Below, in pieces: positions 1 to 12,549 of a stretch of DNA of 64,000 nucleotides. A program made the translations under genes and the position numbers. The stretch comes from Manihot esculenta (taxonomy: Eukaryota > Streptophyta > Magnoliopsida > Malpighiales > Euphorbiaceae). How positions within the stretch are numbered: the stretch's first letter is position 1; each line of letters starts with the position of its first letter. The stretch is taken from positions 27,570,020-27,634,019 of the forward strand of contig NC_035170.2 of NCBI RefSeq assembly GCF_001659605.2, in the 5' to 3' direction. A model generated the notes under the pieces. The model had not been told where the DNA came from. It ran no database searches and saw only the letters and a list, made by a program, of their open reading frames with translations.

Positions 1-1159
1 CTCAATAAGACTCAATTCGGGCAGATCATTACAGCCCGGAAAGATCTCCCCCCAACTTAGGCCCACATCCCACGATCGGCAGGACCCTAGTTTCAGCTCC
101 GCCATAAGGAAATTCTCTATCCACCCCTTTATAGAATCCTTGTAGCCCGTAAGAAGAGATAGCCCATTGCGGGGGGAAAAGTAATAGAAGTTTTGCTTCG
201 CCCTAACCAGGCGGAAAAAAGTAACAAACAGACAGGCCGTAGGTGTGAAACCCCAACACAGACAGATAGACTCGAAACAGGACATGAATAAAATGGAATT
301 TGGGGATAACATTCGAGGAGTTACCCCAAAGTATTCAAAAACCTCAACAAAGAAAGGGGAAAAAGGAAATGGTAGACCAAATTCTCTCTGCTTTAGGAAA
401 AACACTATGCTACGACCCTCTTGGGGATCCACTAAACCAGGAGGGGGAGGGTAGGGAAGAACTATCCTCTCATTTGGACGAGGTGCTCGAATAAAATACA
501 ACGGAGTATCTAGAAGCCTCCGGGAGATGTAATCAGTTATATTGGAAGACGTAATACGCGACTCAAGGTTAACAACATCAGGAAGCTTTGAACTTGCCAT
601 TGAAGAACAAGGGAGCGTACCTGAGAACACAATAAGGTGAAAAACGCAAAAGGAGTCGCAGGAAGACAGGGAGCAGAAGAGAGCTAATTTCTTCGGAAGA
701 CAGAAGGAATTCGAAATGAAAGGCAGTGATGAGACGGAACGTTGATCTGAACAGTTTTGTCTTGGAGCGACGCGATCATTAATTGCTCTCGAAGTTTACC
801 CTCTCAACGGTTAAGTAATAACCGGAGAGAAGGTAAAGGGGCAAAAGGATGATCGATTAGGCTTGTCTACATCTATCAAGGGCTAGGTCCACAATGATAG
901 CCCATCATTTAAAGGCCCAGGCAAGCCCAACTTGTTCGGACCCGATCTTCGGCCAAGACAACTTAACCCACAAGATTCATCACTTCACCACATTCGTGGT
1001 AAGTAACAAGGAAATAGAAGGAAAAACTCAAAGAGGCAAGCAGTTGAAAGCGTGATAAAGGTTAGACCTACTCATCACATAGAATTTGACTTATAGTTAA
1101 AGCAAGGGTTACGCAATCGGAAAGAGACGACAAGGGTACCTCGGATCTATACTGAGCTG

Positions 1160-1600
1160 AGAGCTTAGAGTCCAACTCATCAGAAGCCGAGCTCATAGGT
1201 CGGATTAGTCCAGCTTGGCCAACGTGACTTGAGAGCTCGGCCAGATAAAGGAGACTCATAGCTCATTTCACTAAGTAAAGACAGAACTCTCAGGTCGGTT
1301 AGTCCAGCTTGGACAACATGGCCTAAGAGCCCGGTCAATTAAAGAAGACCCAGAGCTCATTTCACTAAGCAAAAGACGGAGCCCTCAGGTCGGATGGTCC
1401 AGCTCGGACAACACGACACGAGAGCCCAGAGACTCAAAGCTTAATTCATCGAAGTAAAGACCAAGCTCACAGGTCGGTCAGACAGTCCAGTTCGGAAACT
1501 TGAAAGCCCAGTTGACTAAGTGGATCCGGAGTGTAACTCATCAGAGCTCGCAGATATGGTTAGCTCGGCAAAAAGAAGGACAGAGCTCAGTTGGTTAAAA
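1160..1600. repeat. Imperfect tandem repeat, about 105 bp x 4
   Basis: Phrases such as CAGGTCGG, AGTCCAGCTTGG and AGAGCTCATTTCACTAAG recur roughly every 105 bp (near 1195, 1295, 1388, 1470) with substitutions and small indels. It lies in the pol-to-3'-LTR region of the Tat element. Tandem repeats in this region are a known habit of the Tat lineage, and the intact element at 37-46 kb has different ones in the same place. Confidence 0.7.
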
Positions 1601-1884
1601 TTATAAGGCGAGCAATCTAAAGTATTTCACACATGATAAAGGAAGAACAGCTTGAGTATGAGAGCAGAACAAAAACTTCATTAAAAGAAAAGCACATTAC
1701 AGCACGTTACAAAGGCCTACACTACGGGACGAAAGACTATTCTTAAAGGATTTACATAGCCACATACGTCATCATCTACGATTACATCGTTATCGCCTAT
1801 CCTATTACTTCGGTCTTCAGTTCGGAGAAATTCTCGCAGCTTGATATGTGAGTTTGGCAGAAAGAGCTGCAGAAAGCCAAGAAG

Positions 1885-2420
1885 TTAATCCTCATAAGCG
1901 TTTCCCATGGATCCTCTGTAGGTCGGCATTCGGTTGCCCAAGTGTGATACGCGTGACAAACTCACATGTCATATGCTGTGTGTATATCACGCATAAACAA
2001 ACAGGCTTCAGATTACGACCTCAGGAGGATCGCCGGGCTAACGTGTGAAGGTACCAGCAGAAGCTTGACTGAGTGTAGCAAATCTCAGTCTCGCGTAATA
2101 CTGGTACTTCACATCAACGAAACTAATAATACTGGTGCTTCACATCAAAGAAAACAACAAACCGAGCACTTGAGCCCCTTCCATCCATATCCAAAGAAGG
2201 CAGCAACGGGGGAGGTCGGCCAGAAGATCTGGGCAAAACAATTTCAGCAATTGGCCGAATGGTCCCACCCATCGACCGCCCTACCAGACGGATCCCCAAA
2301 GCAACATTCAAACTCCTTAGAGGTAACATCCACTCCTCTGAAACTTTGAATTGACTCATCTTCGTCTCAGGTACTACGAAAGAGTCCCAAAACAGAGATA
2401 AGTTAGCACAATTTTCCGTC
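1885..2420 (-). pseudogene. Decayed copy of the Tat antisense reading frame
   Basis: Read on the minus strand (antisense to the element), 2205-2320 encodes a peptide with the words SLNVA, LVGR and RSSGRPPP. These match SLNVA, LMGR and RSSGRPPP of the antisense frame at 38227-38527. Further along, 1889-1952 encodes SHLGNR..PTYRGS..GNAYE against SHLGGR..PAYDGT..NAYG in that gene's last exon, followed here by an early stop. A 3' splice-like site (CGTAG) sits where the other copy has TTGCAG. I infer a broken relative of the same antisense gene. Its reading frame is not continuous, so no product is expected. Confidence 0.5.
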
Positions 2421-2912
2421 GAGATAATAAAAGTAAAATTAAAACAAATTCCTGGGGCAACACAGCAATATAATATCAAGCTCGCCTTCGCCCGCTTGAA
2501 GAAGGCACCAAATGGATCCTTCACAGATAAAACAAGAAAATCCCTCTGTTCCAACAAAGTGCCTGGGAATGGTAAAGAGGTGAGGTTAATATATATATCC
2601 AAAAGTTTATGTTTTGCAGGACAAGGCAGAGCCGAATTCTCAATTAATGCTGTCAGAATCCTTAGAAGATGTTCATGAGAAGAGACATGTCCAGATAACA
2701 ATGACAGGAAAGTAAAAATAATCGAGAACGCGGAGAATAAAGAAAAGTCCGAAAGAGGAAAGAGCAGATAAGATTCAGAAACTGCGCAAAGACAAAAAAA
2801 TGAAAGAGTATTATAAAGACACCTGGACACGAACAGGCGCGGCCATGATGGTTCTTGATATTCACCCCCTCGGCAGTTGGAGCAATAACTCCCGAGAAGG
2901 TGAAGGGGCAAT

Positions 2913-3396
2913 TGATGACCGCTGGATTTCTTCACCCCAGAACAGGGGCGTGACCGTAGCCAAAGGCCCATGATACAGAGGCCCACGCACTTGATACCCC
3001 CCAACAAGCCTGGCTCATTCCAGCTTCCAGGCCGGGCTCGACCAAGCTTCCTCACTCAGTCCAGTCTGATCCCTGACCAGCAGACCCCTCTCAGGCCCAG
3101 CGTCCAGCCCAACTCTCGGCCCAGCCCGGGGTCCAGAACAGTACTCACCAGACAGCCTGGCAGATCCGCTCGAACGTACGCGTGAGGAGAATCAGAGGCC
3201 GTTACGCATGTAATAGGCAGCTGATACCCTAGTACACCCGAATCTGTATGGCAGAGACGCGTGGCCCAATCCTGGAGAGACCTTTACACGTCACCAGCAA
3301 GCAAGACAATGTATAAAAGAGGAGTCCCCTCCTCAGAATGTTTTAAGCTTTATTATTCAAGACAAAAACCCTATTCTATTGGATCTCAGATCATCA
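2913..3396 (+). repeat. Tat 3' LTR (484 bp)
   Basis: It starts TGATGACC right after a purine-rich tract (GAGAAGGTGAAGGGGCAAT) and ends CAGATCATCA. A TATA-like TATAAAAG lies at 3312-3319, in the position expected of the U3 promoter. It is similar along its length to LTRs 15344-15839, 37088-37584 and 46171-46667. Confidence 0.85.
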
Positions 3397-4500
3397 TATT
3401 TTATTTTTTAAATTAAAATTAAATAATAAAAAATATGTTATTTTATTAAAAAATATTTTGTAGGGAAAAAATATATATATAAAAAATATTTTTCAAATAA
3501 ATAAATATATATATATATATATATTCTACAGCAAGAAGAAAGGGACGTCTACATAACCCGTTCAAGACGTTGAGGGGCAAGTTGAAGTCTGCAAAATGGG
3601 CCAAAAGCTAAGAAGCAAAATGTTTAGGCCTATTAAATAGAAAAAAATAAAATGTTTTTCAAACTCCCATTTATATAATAATTTTTTTCTTAGATATTAA
3701 GTAAAAATTTAAAATTAATCACGATTTAAGCCAAAGAATTAAAATTGAATTTTAAAAAAATTAATAGTGAATTACAATATGTGGCTCTTAAAGTCTTATT
3801 TGATTATAATATAATCATTTTATTTTAATCATATCCTTATTTATCATTATTAAATTTAATCATGTCCTCTTTTATAATTATATTATTTTTTCCTTCAAGC
3901 ATTGTAGAAATTTATTTTTAAATCAAATTTCATATTTAATTTTTTATTAAACAGCACTAAAATAATAAAATAATTTATTTAATTTATTTTTAACAGTATT
4001 TTTTTTAAATAGGGATTGAAAAGGTAAAACATAAGAGTTTTTAAATTTATTCATATATAATTATCATCAAACTAAACTTGTACGTACAATACATAAATTA
4101 AAAGTTGTTTAGTTATTCAAACTTTTATACAGAAATTTTAATATTATTGAACATAAAATAATAATTATATTAAATTTTTATCATTTCATTGATTATCATT
4201 TTTTATTTATTTTGAAATTGAGAATTAGAATGTGAAATCTCTAAGATTTAATTAGATACACATTAAATTTGTTAATACGACCATCATTGTCTTTAAACGT
4301 AGAAAAACTGCTAAGTTGAATGAGAAATTATGGAAAGTTAATGAAATTGCATGAGACTATGGATTGCTGTCAAACGTAAATAGAGAAAAAAAAATTGTTG
4401 TACTTATTCAAAAAAAATAAATCAATAAGACAATCACTAGTAATCAGCAATAAAATATTATATGAGATTCTTTTAATCTCTTTTGTTTTTTCATATTTAT
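3397..4500. other. AT-rich intergenic DNA
   Basis: This stretch is very AT-rich, with an (AT)n run near 3500-3523 and many homopolymer runs. I see no coding potential, RNA gene or mobile-element signature. The last few hundred bases are presumably upstream regulatory DNA of the receptor kinase gene. Confidence 0.6.
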
Positions 4501-4521
4501 AGTTTTATTGGCATCCGTCTC

Positions 4522-4529
4522 TATAAATA
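4522..4529 (+). promoter_or_regulatory. Probable TATA box of the LRR-RLK gene
   Basis: TATAAATA lies 75 bases upstream of the start codon at 4605, in pyrimidine-rich surroundings. This predicts transcription starting near 4555 and a 5' leader of about 50 nt. Confidence 0.6.
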
Positions 4530-4604
4530 CCCTTTCTACTTTTTTTTCAACTGAACCAATTAATCCCTAATCTACAATCTCAATAAATTCTAAAAACTTC
4601 ATAT

Positions 4605-7600
4605 ATGGCCCTTTATTGCTGGATTTGGTCAGCATGTTTCTCATCATTGTGCCTCTTCTCTATTCTTCATCTCTTGTTCTTCAACTTGGCAGCAGCAGCC
4701 ACTGCCATCCATGGGAACAACGAAACAGATCGAGTTGCACTGCTGGAACTCAAGGGCAAAATAATTGATGGCCCATCTGGGGTGATGAGTTCATGGAATC
4801 GCAGTCTTCACTTCTGCAGATGGTATGGCGTTACCTGTGGGCGTAGACACCAAAGAGTCACAATATTAGACCTAAACTCTTTTCAACTTTCAGGTTCCAT
4901 CTCATCCCATGTTGGCAATTTGAGCTTCTTAAGAGAGTTGGACCTTTCAAACAATAGCTTCACCCATGAGATCCCTCCCCAGATTGGCCACTTACGTAGA
5001 CTGCAAGTTTTGTCTCTTTATAACAATTCATTTGATGGTCAGATTCCTCCCACCATATCTAACTGTTCAAACCTTGCTTTCTTTTATTTGGATAACAACA
5101 ATCTTGCAGGGGAAATTCCTGTGGAGCTTGGTTCCTTAGTGAAGCTGAAATCCATCTATTTACAGCGTAATAATTTCATAGGGACTCTCCCACCATCTTT
5201 CGGGAATCTATCATCCCTTGACATCCTCGGTGCATATCAAAATCAATTGAATGGAAATCTCCCAGAATCTTTAGGCCAATTGAAGAGTCTAAGGATTTTA
5301 TCAATCTTTGAAAATGAATTTTCGGGTACTATTGCTCCTTCCATCTTCAATCTTTCATCAATTGAGGGTTTAGACCTGTCATCTAACCACTTCCAAGGGA
5401 ATCTTCCTATGGACATTGGAAACTCTCTTCCGAAACTCCAACATTTTTCTGTTGCTGTTAACCAATTCACTGGCATCATTCCAACTTCAATTTCTAATGC
5501 GTCAAATCTAGAATTGCTTGATCTACTCGTAAATAATCTCACCGGAAGAGTGCCTTCTCTTGACAAGTTACATAGGCTTTCAGAATTTATGATTTCTGTC
5601 AACAATTTAGGAAGTGGGAAAGCTGATGACTTGACATTTCTTTCCACCTTAATGAACGCCACAGCTTTACAATTGCTAGGGATAGGCAACAACAACTTTG
5701 GTGGGGAACTTCCTGAACAAATCGCCAACTTTTCAAAAGAGCTCAACATATTTGTCATACAAAATAATCAAATATCTGGAAACATCCCAGTTGGAATAGA
5801 GGTTTTGGTTAACTTGGAAGTTCTCTATGCAGATGGTAACAAACTTTCAGGTAATATTCCATCAGGCATTGGACAGCTTCAAAATCTAAAATTACTTTCT
5901 CTTGGAAATAATAATTTATCAGGATATATTCCATCATCTCTGGGAAACCTGACAAATTTACTTGAAATTTTTTTGTATAACAATAGTCTTCAAGGTACCA
6001 TCCCTTCCAGTCTAGGCAAGTGGAAAAAATTGCTCAAACTAGATTTTTCTACAAACAATCTTAGTGGTCCCATACCCCCAGAACTTTTTGGACTTTCCTC
6101 CTTGTCAAAACTTCTTTCTCTGTCTGTGAATCATTTGTCTGGCTCCATTCCAGAAGAAGTACAAAATTTGAAAAATCTAGGAATCCTTGACCTTCAAGAC
6201 AACAAGTTGTCAGGAGAGATTCCTAGTGGTCTTGGCAGTTGTACAGATCTAGAATTGTTATTCATGGGTTCCAACTTGTTCCAGGGGTCCATTCCTTCCT
6301 CTTTTGCTTCGTTAAGAGGCATTAGGGAGTTAAATATTTCTCATAATAATTTGTCAGGCAAGATTCCAGAGTTTCTGAAGGGCTTCAACTCATTACAGCT
6401 TTTGGATTTATCTTATAATGATTTTGACGGCATGGTACCAGTGGAAGGAGTTTTCAAGAATTTTAGTGCTACCTTTGTGGGGGGAAACAAAAATCTATGT
6501 GGTGGCATACCTAATTTTGGGCTACCTGAATGCAAATTTGAACAATCAAAGAGGAGACCAACTACAAAACTAAAGATCATAATCTCTGCTATTTGTGTGG
6601 TTACAAGTATTACATTTTTTCTAATTGCTTTGCTTCTTTGGCATCTTTCAAAAAGGAGGAAAGGAGAAGCTACGTCACTATTTGATGGGAATTCACTATT
6701 GAAGTTGTCTTATCAAAGTTTGCTAAAATCCACTAATGGATTCTCTTCAGATAATTTGATTGGTGTTGGTAGCTTTGGATCTGTATATAAAGGGATTCTT
6801 GATCAAGAAGGGATGATAATTGCAGTTAAGGTGCTTAACCTGATGCGTCGAGGAGCTTCAAAGACTTTTATTGCCGAATGTGAAGCCTTACGAAATATCA
6901 GGCATCGAAATCTTGTCAAAGTTATCACAGCTTGTTCAGGAGTTGATTATCAAGGCAATGATTTCAAAGCATTGGTTTACAATTTCATGGTCAATGGAAG
7001 CTTAGAAGACTGGTTGCATCCAATTCTTGGATTAGAAGAGGTGCCAAGATCTTTAAATATTGTCCAAAGATTGAGTATTGCTATTGATATTGCTTGTGCA
7101 CTTGAGTATCTACACAACCAATGCGGAACACCAATTGTTCATTGTGATCTAAAGCCAAGTAATATCCTTCTTGATGAAGAAATGGTCGGACATGTAAGTG
7201 ATTTTGGGTTAGTGAAGTTCCTTTCAAGTGGGATGCTTGACAACTCAACAAATCATTCTAGTTCACTTGGAATCAGAGGAACTGTTGGTTATTGTCCTCC
7301 AGGTAATATTGTTCATGCTTTTCACAATTTCTTTCTTGTGCTAGTTTGCTAGAAGAATTCACTATTTTTTATATGTTTCAAAGCAAATAAATTAACTAAA
7401 TTTTTATGTCTATATTCTAGAGTATGGTGTGGGAAGTGAAGTATCAACGCATGGTGACGTGTTTAGTTTTGGTACACTCTTATTGGAGATGTTCACAGGA
7501 AAAAAGCCGATTGATGACATATTTCAAAATAATTTGAGTCTTCATAGTTTTGTCAAAAGAGGTTTGTCCGAACAAGTGAAAGAAATAGTAGATTCCAAAC

Positions 7601-7836
7601 TTTTTCATATGCAACTCAATGGTGACGCAACATCAAATCATAATCACAATTTCAGAAATGGGAGAAATAACATATTGATTGAATGCTTGACTTCAACATT
7701 AGAAATTGGAATGTGTTGTTCTATAGAATCACCACAAGAGCGCATGAATATCAGTGATGTCGTTGCTCAGCTCACTTCCATTAGAAACAAACTTGTTGGA
7801 ACTCGATTACCAAGGGGTAGAGAAACCTCAGTTTAG
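4605..7836 (+). CDS. LRR receptor-like protein kinase, subfamily XII, non-RD
   Basis: Two exons, 4605-7302 and 7421-7836, with a GT-AG intron 7303-7420. Joining them keeps frame within the conserved PPE/YG of the kinase and gives about 1037 residues, normal for At3g47570/Xa21/EFR-type receptors. Order: signal peptide (about 1-34); LRRNT-2 domain with paired cysteines C71 and C78; about 21 leucine-rich repeats to about residue 620; one transmembrane helix (about 657-680); kinase domain with glycine loop G720-V-G-S-F-G, lysine K742, catalytic loop HCD (846-848) and DFG (866-868). The HCD instead of HRD marks a non-RD kinase, typical of plant pattern-recognition receptors, so a plasma-membrane immune receptor is likely; the ligand is unknown. 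I see no frameshift or premature stop. Two broken relatives lie downstream. Confidence 0.93.
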
Positions 7837-8115
7837 TTAGTTTTATTCTTTTAGTCGGATCTCATTGTTTATATCTCTTTACATATATTCCTTGTTTGGT
7901 CTAAGAAAATAATTGAATTCTATTAATAGAATTCAATTGAAAAAATTCATTTATTTGAAATCAATTTAATTATTAATAGAATTCATTTAACTATTTTATA
8001 TTAGACAAATTAGTAATAAATTTAAATTAATTTAATTTATTCATCATTCTTCTTATTATTAAACTAAATATAAATATTTATTCTTATAAATAATAATTAT
8101 TTTTATCACTTATTT

Positions 8116-8310
8116 TCAAATCATAATCATAATTTTCAAAATAAGGGAAACAACAAATTGATTGGATGCTTGATTTCAATATTAGAAATTGGAATTTTAT
8201 TGTTCTGTGGAATCACCACAGGAACGCATGAATATTAGCAATGTCATTGCCCATCTCTCTTCCATTAGAAACAAACTTGTTGGAACTTGATTACCAACGA
8301 TAGAGAAACT
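8116..8310 (+). pseudogene. Orphan fragment of a receptor-kinase last exon
   Basis: This segment aligns with 7633-7830, the end of exon 2 of the LRR-RLK. It covers the LIGCL.S.LEIG...ESPQERMNI region and the tail NKLVGT, ending with the counterpart of GAGAAACCTCAG. Substitutions and frame-breaking indels (for example an extra base before the ESPQER-like part) show it is dead. The 280 bases between it and the intact gene are AT-rich and featureless. It looks like the 3' remnant of a tandem duplicate whose body was deleted. Confidence 0.85.
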
Positions 8311-10261
8311 ATAAGTGAACTTCAAGTGGAAGGTAAGTAAAACTACTCTTGAAAATTTTTTACATGCATTCTTTTTATAACGTGATTTGATGGAAAACAC
8401 CAATTAACTTGTAACATGTAATAATATTTTTTCCACTACTTTTGAGAAAACAAGACTAAAACAGACTCACAATTTGAACGAAAATTAATCAAATCTACAA
8501 CAATGTAATAGTCCGGTTAAAATTTATATTCAATGGTCAAAGCGAGCCTGCCCCTTCCGACTATGGTCAAAGTAGCAGCCGACCAAAGTTTTTCTTGCGT
8601 CCGGCGAGCAAGGGTTTGGTTGGTTTGGGCTGGACTCCAATTCTGTGGACTTGAGCTTAGTTTTACCTTGATCCATCAAGTTAGTCTCCCAAACATGGAT
8701 TCAAGGGTTTTTATCTTAAAAAAACGTCTCATTACCTAAAAGAACTCCTTCCAGAAAAAGGCTAACTGTGTATATTTTTCATGCATTTATAAAGTCCAAT
8801 AGCATTTGCAAAATTCCCAAAATCTAAAATATATCATTGCATAAGGCATATGGTGTGCATTCCTATCATGCATACATAAGATCGAGTCATTTAATCACTA
8901 TAACAAAAGTTTTTTTAAAAAATAACTATAAAATTTCATTGGTAAACAGTCAGAATTTTAAATCATCAAACATATCGATAAATGATCAATAATTTATTAT
9001 ATTGACAATTTTTTTTATAATTTAATTAATAAATTTCATTTTTTTTAAATTTTTTTATAGTAAATCGTAGTGTATACATATTATCTTGTATTTTGATTGA
9101 GATTGTGGGTTGCAATGTTGGTTTGCTCTCTTGTGAGTTCATGCAGGTCTCAAATGGTGCTCATTGCCTTAATAGAGCTTGGAGCGACAAGGCTCGATTT
9201 TTTAGCTAAGCAAGTTTTTCTGGTTTCTCTCATTCGGGTGCTAGTTGATTCAATATATTTCTCAAGTTTGAGAGAGAAAGGACATGTCCACTGTGTCGCA
9301 TGTGGTAAAGTCTGCAGCTTTGATATCATTTGGGGATGGGTCCATGAGTTTATTCTCTCTTTCAGATATATAGCTTGGAGTTAATTTGTTGTACTAGTTA
9401 CCGAAAAAAGATAAAAGAAAGGGTCGTATGCTCTTCTTTTTTAATTTTTTAAGTGAGTTAGACCTGATTCAAACTTTAGATATATGTTTTGTTTTACTTT
9501 ACTGGATTCATTTAGCTTTTTTTGTAAATCTTTGTAACAAGTTGTTAATATTTTTACGCCTGGATTAGGTGTGATTAGGTGTTTTGGGTGGCTAAGGACT
9601 TTGGGTTTTGTTTTGGTGGTACATGCTAAGGTTTTCTCTCATTTTTTTAAGGCTTGATTTGTTTACTGCAAAATATTTTCTAGAAAAATATTTTTTACAT
9701 TTAAAATACTCTAAAAAATAATTAATAAAAAATATTTTTCTAAAAAAAATTAAGTAACATTTAAAAACATGACTTTCTTTTAAAAAAAAAAAAATTATTT
9801 TCTAAATTTTTAAAATTTTATTAACAGCATAATATAGAAATTTATTACTATTTTTTATTCGTTAAATTTCAACTAACTGATAAACAGAGTCAAAAAAATA
9901 ATTTAAGTTCTCCTTAAATTATATACAAGCGGTTCTATTTAATTTTTTTTTATAAAAAATATATTAATATATATTTTAAATTTATGATAAATTGAATTTA
10001 AATAAAAATATTTTTAAAATGTATATTTTGTTGGTCGGAAATTTTTAGTATAAAAACTTTAATTTCAACTCTTATAGAGTTTCATTAAAAAAAAAAAAAC
10101 ATTATTTATAAGGAAATATTTTAAATAAATCTTTTTATATAATTATATTAATTTTTACATGACTTTTATCTTTTCTAAGATAAGTTTTTAGGAATTAAAT
10201 TCCTTCGATTGTTGAAACAGTGGTATGAAATATATATATATATACACTCTGCAGATATATA
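8311..10261. other. AT-rich spacer without a convincing gene
   Basis: Short open frames at 8533-8739 and 9097-9384 match no family I recognise. A phrase around 9290-9350, read with a frameshift, faintly resembles the C-terminus of a LINE RNase H domain (VAH..AKSA), but too weakly to call. The rest is AT-rich with long A and T runs and a (TA)n tract at about 10230-10262 next to the truncated receptor copy. Confidence 0.5.
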
Positions 10262-12390
10262 TATACGCTCCCTCAAACTTTCAGGTTCCTTATCACCCCA
10301 TGTTGGTAATTTGAGCTTCTTAAGGAAGTTGTTGCTTGAAAATAATAGCTTCACCAATGAGATCCCACCTCAAATTGGCCATTTACGTAGGCTGCAAATG
10401 TTGTCTCTTTATAACAATTCATCTGATGCTCAAATTCCTCGCAGCATCTCTAACTGTACAAACCTTGTGTTCCTTTATTTGGATAACAACAATCTTGTAG
10501 GAGAAATCCCTGTGGAGCTTGGTTCCTTACTGAAGCTCAAAGAGATTTTTTTAAAAGAAAATAATTTGATAGGAACTCTCCCACCATCTTTAGGGAATCT
10601 TTCGTCCCTTGAGTTTCTCGCTGCATATCGAAATCATCTGAACGGAAATCTCCCAGAAGCTTTAGGCCAATTAACGAGTCTATGGTTTTTATCAATTTTT
10701 GCAAATGAATTTTCGGGTACCTTCCCTCTATGCATCTCCAATCTTTCTTCTATTATGGATTTGAGCATTGCTGAAAACGACTTCCATGGGAACATTCCCT
10801 TGGACATTGGAAGCTCTCTTCCAAATCTGCGAAGAATTGATATTGCTGATAATCAATTCACTGGTATCATTCCAACTTCATTTTCTAACTCCTCAAATCT
10901 TGAAAGTCTTTCTTTAGCCCAAAATTATCTCACTGGAACAGTGCCTTCTCTTGACAAGTTGCATAGGCTTTCAGAACTTGTGATTGCTTACAACAATTTA
11001 GGAAGTGGGAAAGCTGATGACTTGAGATTTCTTTCCACTTTAACAAACGCCACAGCTTTACAAATCCTAGAGATAAATGGCAACAACTTTGGAGGCGAAC
11101 TTCCTCAACACGTCGCCAACTTTTCAAAGACGCTCCAGTACTTTATCATAGAAAGCAATCACATATCTGGAAACATCCCAGTTGAAGTACAGGCTCTTGT
11201 TAACTTGGAGGTTTTCCATGCACAACAAAACAAACTCTCAGGTACTATTCCATCTGGCATTGGACAGCTTCAAAATCTAAAATTACTTTACCTTGGAAAC
11301 AATAATTTATTAGGACATATTCCATTTTCTCTGGGAAACCTGACAAATTTACTCGAAATTGATTTATCTGACAATTACCTTCAAGGCACCATCCCTTCCA
11401 GTCTAAGCAAGTGCAAACAATTGCTCGGACTAGATTTTTCTGCAAACAATCTTAGTGGTCCCATACCCATACAAATTTTTGGACTTTCCTCTTTGTCAAA
11501 AGTTCTTTCGTTGTCTCTGAATAATTTGTCTGGCTCTCTTCCAAGAGAAGTAGAAAATTTAAAAAATCTAGGAATCCTTAACCTTCAAGGGAACATGTTG
11601 TCAGGGGAGATTCCCAGTGGTCTTGGCAGTTGTATAAGTTTAGAATATTTAGTCATGGGTGCCAATCTGTTCCAAGGGTCCATTCCTTCTTCTTTTGGTT
11701 CATTAAGAGGCATTAGAGTATTAAATCTTTCTCATAATAATTTATCTGGCAAGATTCCAGAGTTTCTAGAGAGCTTCAACTCAACGGAGTATTTGGATTT
11801 ATCTTATAATGATTTTGAGGGCATGGTACTAGAACAAGGAGTTTTCAAGAATTCTAGTGCTACCTCTGTAGCAGGAAATAAAAATCTATGTGGTGGCATT
11901 CCTGATTTTGGGCTACCAATGTGCAAGTTTGAACAATCAAAGAGGAGACCATCTGCAAAATTAAAGATCATAATTTCTACGGTTTCTGTGGTTATTGGTA
12001 TTGCACTTTTGATTATTTCTTTACTTTTTTGGGGCCATCCAAGAAAGAGAAAAGAAGAATCTACATCACTATTTGATGGGAATTCACAACTGAAGTTGTC
12101 CTATCAAAGTCTTCTTAAAGCCACTAATGGATTCTCTTCAGATAATTTGATTGGTGTTGGTAGCTTTGGATCTGTATATAAAGGAATTCTTGATCAAGAA
12201 GGAATGGTAATTGCAGTTAAGGTGCTTAACCTGATGCGTCAAGGAGCTTCAAAGAGTTTTATTGCCGAATGTGAAGCCTTACGAAACATCAGGCATCGAA
12301 ATGTAGTTAAAGTTCTCACAGCTTGTTCAGGAGTAGATTATCAAGGCAATGATTTCAAAGCATTGGTTTATGATTTCATGGCTAATGGAA
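10262..12390 (+). pseudogene. LRR receptor kinase copy truncated at both ends
   Basis: One open frame encodes LRRs, transmembrane segment and kinase N-lobe closely similar to the gene at 4605. Similarity starts in the first LRR (RSLKLSGSLSPHVGNLSF) immediately after a (TA)n tract. The promoter, signal peptide and LRRNT domain with its cysteine pair are therefore missing, and no ATG precedes the homologous part. It ends after ALVYDFMANGSL, where unrelated sequence reads to a stop at 12443. The glycine loop (GVGSFGSVYKG) and VAIK-type lysine are present, but the catalytic loop, DFG and whole C-lobe are gone. With no start and no catalytic half it should be non-functional, although the remaining frame is uninterrupted, which points to recent truncation. 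Confidence 0.88.
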
Positions 12391-12435
12391 GCTTAAAAAT
12401 TTCTTACATGCATATATGTATACACCTGACCAATA

Positions 12436-12549
12436 GATCTTAATTTCTAGATGGTATATCTATTTTTTTTTTATTTAATATATACTTTAAAAGTGAATAA
12501 AAAAAATCTAGATCTTAATTTCCAGATGGTATATCTATTTTTTTTTTTA
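12436..12549. repeat. Short direct repeat, about 38 bp x 2
   Basis: A segment beginning AGATCTTAATTTC and running through AGATGGTATATC into a T run occurs at about 12436 and again at about 12511, with one substitution before the T run. It lies just downstream of the truncated receptor copy. It may be a small local duplication linked to the break. Confidence 0.6.

Larger units (their letters stand above)
1..3396 (+). mobile_element. Tat-lineage Ty3/gypsy retrotransposon, 3'-terminal fragment
   Basis: This is the end of a large gypsy element that enters the window from the left. It consists of the untranslated region downstream of pol, a polypurine tract just before 2913, and a 3' LTR (2913-3396). 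Assignment rests on similarity to the complete minus-strand Tat element at 37088-46667. The LTR start TGATGACCGCTGG and the LTR end GATCTCAGATCATCA are shared, as is the purine-rich stretch before the LTR. Blocks around 1690-1850 and 2205-2320 also match the reverse complement of about 38220-38930. No gag or pol remains in view. The copy is well diverged from the intact element, so it is an older insertion. Its 5' end and TSD lie outside the window. Confidence 0.85.

Noticed and set aside
2123..3055. 310-codon minus-strand open frame over the Tat 3' LTR and UTR
   Set aside because: It crosses the LTR boundary and most of it shows no family features. Only its C-terminal part corresponds to the antisense reading frame of Tat-1, which I annotated separately as a decayed relic.
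8533..8739. 68-codon plus-strand open frame downstream of the receptor gene
   Set aside because: Isolated, no recognisable domain, promoter or homologue in the window; likely chance.
9097..9384. Possible LINE RNase H remnant or small gene
   Set aside because: A frameshifted reading gives a faint VAH..AKSA-like phrase, but no other domain feature, start context or neighbouring LINE sequence supports it.
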